A stretch of DNA of 64,000 nt from Methylococcaceae bacterium (GTDB lineage: Bacteria > Pseudomonadota > Gammaproteobacteria > Methylococcales > Methylococcaceae), in the NCBI GenBank assembly GCA_004299145.1, contig SCQD01000044.1:1-64000 (forward strand), in the 5' to 3' direction. The number at the start of each line of letters is the position of its first letter. Within the stretch, counting starts at the first letter, position 1. The notes under the pieces are model-generated. The model did no database searches, had not been told where the DNA came from, and saw only the letters and a program-made list of their open reading frames with translations. The translations under genes and the position numbers were made by a program. This document shows, one piece after another, positions 60,254-64,000 of the stretch.

Positions 60254-61540
60254 TTATGCGGCGTCCCCGCTCCACTGCCGCAAATAATCCTCGTAGGTGT
60301 AGGTCTTTTGCCGGTGGAGTTTCCCCGCCGCATCCAGCGCGTAAATAGAGGGGAAATTATGGCCGTTGAAGCGATTGGCTTTGATCAGGCTGTAAGCGCC
60401 GACATCGGCAAACACCATCATGTCGCCTATCCGGGGCAGGGCAGCCAGGCGGTATTCGCCGAACACGTCCCCCGCCAAACAGGTGCCTCCCGCCAAAACA
60501 ACTCGATGGACGCCGTGGCGTGATTCATTGAGTAGCCGCGGGCTGCGCTGATATTCGAACACTTCAGGATGGTGGTTCACCGAGGTATCCAGTACGGCCA
60601 GGGTTTTGCCGCCGCTGTCGAATACGTCCAGCACCCGCGTTGCCAGAAAGCCGGCGGCACCCACGATCGCTTTGCCGGGTTCGAAAAACACAGCGAGCCG
60701 CCGTTCTCCACACAGCCGCAAAATGATTTCCGCCAGATCCGCCAGTTCTTGCGGGGTGTCCCATACATAGCCGCCGCCCAGATTGATCCATTGCAAACGG
60801 TAAAGCCAGCCGCCCAGCGCGTGCTCGATTTTTGCCAGCGTTTGTGCCAGCGGTTGAAAGTGGCGCGACTGAAATATGTTGTGAAAATGGATGCCTTGAA
60901 CTTCATCCAGCAGCGGATCGCCGGCAGTCAGGCGCGCGGATAATTGGGACAACGGAACGCCCAGCTTGGAATGGGGCCGGCAAGGATCGTAGCGCGCATC
61001 ATCGAGAAACGAACACTCGGGATTGACGCGCAAGCCGGCGTTGAGCCGGTTTTGCGCCAATGGCTGCAGGTGCCGCCACTGGCTGAGCGAGTTATAGCTG
61101 AGATACCCGCACAAGCCGGCGATTTCATCCATGTCCTCGGCGCGCAGACCGGGCGTAGTGATGTGCAAACCAGCCGGTTCCGCACCGGCGGCGGTCGCCA
61201 GTTTGGCTTCGAACAAGGAGGAAACGGCAAAACCATCCAGTTGGGGGCGCAGTTTTTCCAGCAGGGGTAGAAAAGGCAGGGCTTTGACGGAATAGAGAAC
61301 TTTAAGCGGGCATAGGCGCTTTACCGTTTGCAAGGCTGCCAGGCGCTGCGCTATCAGGGATTCGTCATAAATAAAAGCCGGGGTGCTAAGCCCCGGCTGA
61401 TTCAGACGTGTAAAAGTGGAGTCCGGCAAAATATTGGCTGAAGTACGGCGAGTTACCGAGAAAGTCGCGGCAACCTTTACCCCCAAACCCTCGCTTCGCT
61501 CTCCCTCTGGGAGAGGGTCGGGGTGAGGGAAACCGGTCAT
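60254..61540 (-). CDS. nspC: Carboxynorspermidine decarboxylase-like PLP enzyme
   Basis: A PLP barrel enzyme of the DapDC/NspC group, 428 residues as drawn. LKVLYSVKALPFLPLLEKL holds the PLP lysine. INLGGGYVWDTPQELADLAEI, FFEPGKAIVGAAGFLATRVLD and AGGTCLAGDVFGEY are typical. NspC makes norspermidine or spermidine in the alternative polyamine pathway. Family homology begins only at STPAFIYDES. The first ~23 residues after the ATG are encoded by a dispersed repeat, so the true start may be a TTG at 61429. Carboxynorspermidine dehydrogenase is not seen nearby. Confidence 0.83.
   Translation of the reverse strand: MTGFPHPDPLPEGERSEGLGVKVAATFSVTRRTSANILPDSTFTRLNQPGLSTPAFIYDESLIAQRLAALQTVKRLCPLKVLYSVKALPFLPLLEKLRPQLDGFAVSSLFEAKLATAAGAEPAGLHITTPGLRAEDMDEIAGLCGYLSYNSLSQWRHLQPLAQNRLNAGLRVNPECSFLDDARYDPCRPHSKLGVPLSQLSARLTAGDPLLDEVQGIHFHNIFQSRHFQPLAQTLAKIEHALGGWLYRLQWINLGGGYVWDTPQELADLAEIILRLCGERRLAVFFEPGKAIVGAAGFLATRVLDVFDSGGKTLAVLDTSVNHHPEVFEYQRSPRLLNESRHGVHRVVLAGGTCLAGDVFGEYRLAALPRIGDMMVFADVGAYSLIKANRFNGHNFPSIYALDAAGKLHRQKTYTYEDYLRQWSGDAA
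61461..61529 (-). repeat. Dispersed repeat (CCCTCACCCC family) at the 5' end of nspC
   Basis: Read on the minus strand it runs CCCTCACCCCGACCCTCTCC, then GAGGGAGAGCGAAGCGAGGG, and ends near GCCGCGACTTT, in step with the copy at 1935-2005 in dabA. It encodes the PHPDPLPEGERSEGLGVKVA stretch of the drawn protein. Confidence 0.85.
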
Positions 61541-61587
61541 GGCGGGAGTGCTTTTATGGTCAGGGGCGGCACTCGCGCCATGACCGG
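61533..61587. repeat. REP-like hairpin between nspC and isocitrate dehydrogenase genes
   Basis: A 12-bp inverted repeat, CCGGTCATGGCG (61533-61544) and CGCCATGACCGG (61576-61587), encloses a second small stem (AGTGC / GCACT). The 18-base end sequence CTAACCGGTCATGGCGCG (reverse of 61574-61591) recurs exactly at 63311-63328. Confidence 0.8.
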
Positions 61588-62607
61588 TTAGGCGGCAACC
61601 CTGCGCACCAGTTCGTTGGCCATGGCCTGGGTATTGACGCCGGCGCCCGGGTTCAGGTCGGGCGTCACATAGCGGCCTTCGTTTACCACGTCGCGCACCA
61701 CCCGCTCGATTTTGCGCGCCGCGCCCATTTCACCGATGTGTTCCAGCATCATGACGCCGGCCATGATGGTGGCGATGGGGTTGGCGATGCCCAAGTGGGC
61801 AATGTCCGGAGCCGAGCCATGCACGGCTTCAAACAGGGCTGCGCTGTGGCCGATATTGGCTCCCGCGGTGAGACCCAAGCCGCCGATCAGGCCGGCGGCC
61901 AGATCGGAAAGAATGTCGCCGAATAGGTTGGTGGCGACGATGACGTCGAAATCGCAGGGATTCATCACCAGTTTCATGGCGCAGGCATCGACGATGACGT
62001 CGTTGAATTCGATGTCCGGGTAACGCTGGGCAATTTCTTTGCCGATTTCCAGAAACAAGCCGAACGTGCACTTGAGGATATTGGCTTTGTGCACCAGGGT
62101 GACTTTTTTACGCCCGGTGCGACGGGCGTAGTCGAATGCATATTCGATGATGCGCTCGCAGCCGTTGCGGGTCACCAGCAGTACGCTTTCGGCGGCGATT
62201 TTATGGCCATCTTCGGTGATGAAATGCTCAATGCCGCTGTATAGCCCTTCGGTATTTTCCCGCACCGTGACGATGTTGACGTTTTGGTATGGCGTATTGG
62301 TGCCGGCAAATGAAATGGCCGGGCGGACATTGGCGTACAAGTTGAAAGTTTGGCGCAAGGTAACGTTGACGCTGCGATAGCCGCCGCCCACCGGGGTGGT
62401 CAAAGGGCCCTTGAAACACAAGCGCGTGTGGCGAATGGAGTTCAGCGTGGCGTCCGGCAACGGATTGCCGACGGCTTCCACCGCCGCCATGCCGGCGATT
62501 TGTCTGTCCCATTGCACTTGAACCCCGGTTGCTTCAATCACGCGGACAGCCGCGTCGACGATGGACGGACCAATGCCGTCCCCGGGTATGAGGGTGATTT
62601 TGTACAT
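61588..62607 (-). CDS. NAD-type isocitrate dehydrogenase
   Basis: A 339-residue beta-decarboxylating dehydrogenase. MYKITLIPGDGIGPSIVDAA starts the fold. RSVNVTLRQTFNLYANVRP, TVRENTEGLYSGIEH (substrate-binding) and NLFGDILSDLAAGLIGG (metal and cofactor loop) are all present, with HGSAPDIA near the end. The ATG at 62607 is preferred; an upstream extension of 22 residues lacks homology. Its short size fits the NAD-dependent IDH3-like type and not E. coli-type Icd. It lies 28 bases downstream of the MlaC-like gene. Confidence 0.92.
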   Translation of the reverse strand: MYKITLIPGDGIGPSIVDAAVRVIEATGVQVQWDRQIAGMAAVEAVGNPLPDATLNSIRHTRLCFKGPLTTPVGGGYRSVNVTLRQTFNLYANVRPAISFAGTNTPYQNVNIVTVRENTEGLYSGIEHFITEDGHKIAAESVLLVTRNGCERIIEYAFDYARRTGRKKVTLVHKANILKCTFGLFLEIGKEIAQRYPDIEFNDVIVDACAMKLVMNPCDFDVIVATNLFGDILSDLAAGLIGGLGLTAGANIGHSAALFEAVHGSAPDIAHLGIANPIATIMAGVMMLEHIGEMGAARKIERVVRDVVNEGRYVTPDLNPGAGVNTQAMANELVRRVAA

Positions 62608-62635
62608 GTGGTTTCCTGGGTTGGGGTCGTATCGA

Positions 62636-63253
62636 TCAGGAGGATTGCGCGCGGGATTTGGCGTAATCGGCAATTTTTTCAGATAGTTTGTCCAGCAGTT
62701 TCGGGAAGCCTTCGTGCTCGATAATGCTTTCGTACTGGGCGCGCTTCAAGGCCAGATCGCTGATGCCGTCGACGATAATATTGATGATGCGCCACTGTCC
62801 ATTGGCCTGATTCAACATGTACTCGAACTTGTGCGGTGCTTCGCTGGAAGAAGTCAGCGTATAGCGGACCAATATCCGCCCACTTTTCGCCGCGTCTTCG
62901 GATTCGTATTTGAACGCTTCGCCGGCATAACTGTCGAACTGCGCGGCATAGGTGGCGATACTGTAATCCGCGAGTTTTTGCTGCAACTGGGATTTCTCTT
63001 CATCGGTCAGATCCTTCCAGTACCTGCCCACCGCCAGCTTGGCGATCGATTCAAAGTCGTGGGTTTCCAATACCACCGGCGTCAGCACGTCCACCCGTCC
63101 CTGATAGCCATAGGCTTTGGCGCCTTTCATCACCTCGATCAAAACGTTGTCCAGCTTGTCCACCACGTCACGGGCGGTTGCATCGGCGCCTGTCGCCAGA
63201 CAGGAAAACCCCAACATCAATGCCGATAAAATCAGTTTTGAAACGTTTGACAC
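62636..63253 (-). CDS. MlaC/HpnM-family phospholipid or hopanoid-transport periplasmic protein
   Basis: A 205-residue secreted protein with signal peptide (KLILSALMLGFSCLATGADA). It has family features FESIAKLAVGRYWKDLTDEE and WRIINIIVDGISDLALKRAQ. MlaC carries lipids between the inner-membrane Mla ABC transporter and the outer membrane; the related HpnM is linked to hopanoids. No other mla or hpn genes are near, so the two cannot be told apart here. A copy of the CCGGTCATGGCG repeat lies upstream at 63311. Confidence 0.85.
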   Translation of the reverse strand: MSNVSKLILSALMLGFSCLATGADATARDVVDKLDNVLIEVMKGAKAYGYQGRVDVLTPVVLETHDFESIAKLAVGRYWKDLTDEEKSQLQQKLADYSIATYAAQFDSYAGEAFKYESEDAAKSGRILVRYTLTSSSEAPHKFEYMLNQANGQWRIINIIVDGISDLALKRAQYESIIEHEGFPKLLDKLSEKIADYAKSRAQSS

Positions 63254-63310
63254 GCATTTGCTCCGTCATGAAATAAACCGGCATATCATAGCCCGCCGTG
63301 CCTGAGATTT

Positions 63311-63328
63311 CTAACCGGTCATGGCGCG
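63311..63328 (+). repeat. REP-like repeat copy upstream of the mlaC-like gene
   Basis: CTAACCGGTCATGGCGCG is an exact 18-base match to the reverse of 61574-61591. It lies in the 160-base gap between the divergent mlaC-like and folE2 genes. Confidence 0.8.
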
Positions 63329-63413
63329 ATTTTCACGGCGCGGCGCGGCCAGGCCGCATGCCTTGTGTTAAAATGCCCGCTGCTCTTCAGTAAAAGCTTG
63401 CCGCCTGAATTTC

Positions 63414-64000
63414 ATGTCAACAATCCAGCACACTCCCTTCATCGACGATGTACATCGTTTTGAAGACACCCGGTGCATCGCTATCGATCGGGTCGGCATC
63501 AAGGATATCCGTCATCCTTTAACCATACTTGGACGCGACGGCTCGTCCCAGTCCAGCGTGGCAACGTTCAGCATGTGCGTCGATCTGCCGCATCACCAAA
63601 AGGGCACGCACATGTCGCGTTTTGTGGCGATGCTCAATTCCGACATCGACGCGCTGGACATCAACAACTTTGCTCATACCGCCCATGCCATGGCAAAGCG
63701 CCTGGAAGCCGGGCATGGCTACCTGGAGGCCGCATTTCCGTACTTCGTGCGCAAAAAAGCGCCGGTCAGCGGGGTGAGCAGTTGGCTGGACTATCAGGTG
63801 ACCGTAACCGGTATTTGGCGGGACGGCGAAGCCGATACTTGTTTGCAAGTGGTGATTCCCGTCACCAGCCTGTGCCCCTGTTCGAAAAAAATCTCCGAAT
63901 ACGGCGCGCACAACCAGCGTTCGCACGTAACGCTGACGGTGCGTCCCGTTGCGGAACTATGGATAGAAGATTTGATCGATCTGGTGGAAAAAGAAGCTTC
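63414..64000 (+). CDS. folE2: GTP cyclohydrolase FolE2 (partial, 3' end outside window)
   Basis: The visible 195 codons encode the N-terminal part of a type IB (COG1469) GTP cyclohydrolase, which starts folate synthesis without strict need for zinc. IQHTPFIDDVHRFEDTRCIA, VGIKDIRHPL, CVDLPHHQKGTHMSRFVAML and the metal-site region TSLCPCSKKISEYGAHNQRS are characteristic. The ATG at 63414 is the first in the open frame, and the frame runs off the right edge. With folA and thyA in the window it completes several folate steps. Confidence 0.93.
   Translation, partial: MSTIQHTPFIDDVHRFEDTRCIAIDRVGIKDIRHPLTILGRDGSSQSSVATFSMCVDLPHHQKGTHMSRFVAMLNSDIDALDINNFAHTAHAMAKRLEAGHGYLEAAFPYFVRKKAPVSGVSSWLDYQVTVTGIWRDGEADTCLQVVIPVTSLCPCSKKISEYGAHNQRSHVTLTVRPVAELWIEDLIDLVEKEA

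Overview
The window is a chromosomal segment of a gammaproteobacterium that spans the replication-origin neighbourhood. It carries parB-parA-rsmG-mnmG, mnmE-yidC-yidD-rnpA-rpmH and dnaA-dnaN-recF-gyrB, plus a tmRNA with the tag ANDDNYALAA. The gene set (DabA/DUF2309 with complex I-like subunits, a MoxR/DUF58/TgpA cluster, FolE2, NspC) would fit a methanotroph or chemolithotroph-like lineage such as Methylococcales, but the sequence alone does not prove the taxon. Base composition is uneven: the left end and right half are GC-rich, while the part around motAB, mnmE, dnaA and recF is AT-rich.

Layout. (1) 1-9566: a dissolved-inorganic-carbon/cation module of a partial NuoM-like subunit, dabA, an Rpn-family nuclease-like gene, a NuoL-like DabB and two more NuoM-like subunits. 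Repeats lie in and between these genes. (2) 9635-13814: parB, parA, rsmG and mnmG on the minus strand. (3) 13913-17950: moxR, a DUF58 gene and a TgpA-type transglutaminase. The AT-rich gaps on both sides of the last gene carry DnaA boxes and are the best origin candidates. (4) 18232-25789: a glycine-zipper lipoprotein, motAB, a methyltransferase, a Nudix hydrolase, mnmE (apparently with a CTG start), yidC, yidD, rnpA and rpmH. (5) 25976-34065: dnaA, dnaN, recF (with a parS-like site in its 3' end), gyrB, lgt, thyA and folA. (6) 34082-37638: a compact minus-strand operon of an alpha/beta hydrolase, a membrane-anchored MurF-like ligase and a D-Ala-D-Ala ligase. (7) 37720-39178: dusA and ssrA. 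(8) 39338-43925: a TonB-dependent receptor and hisD-hisC. (9) 43950-50874, accessory region: a TPR/O-GlcNAc-transferase-like protein, a repressor-like HTH protein, an RraA-family protein, a Uma2 protein, a collagen-like/Lcl protein between two palindromic repeats, and two decayed defence-gene fragments (Abi-like and SNF2-helicase-like). (10) 50986-64000: recJ; an overlapping operon of REC-GGDEF, TonB receptor, YfiR and hybrid kinase; ppsR; nspC; NAD-type isocitrate dehydrogenase; an MlaC/HpnM-like protein; and the start of folE2.

The most notable points are: DabA with four antiporter-like subunits, one lacking the usual charged residues; a repeat inserted in frame inside dabA, with a relative at the 5' end of nspC; a possible split origin around a TgpA gene together with a parS-like site inside recF; a probable CTG start for mnmE; the second Ddl/MurF-type operon; and a receptor-to-c-di-GMP operon in which each gene overlaps the next.
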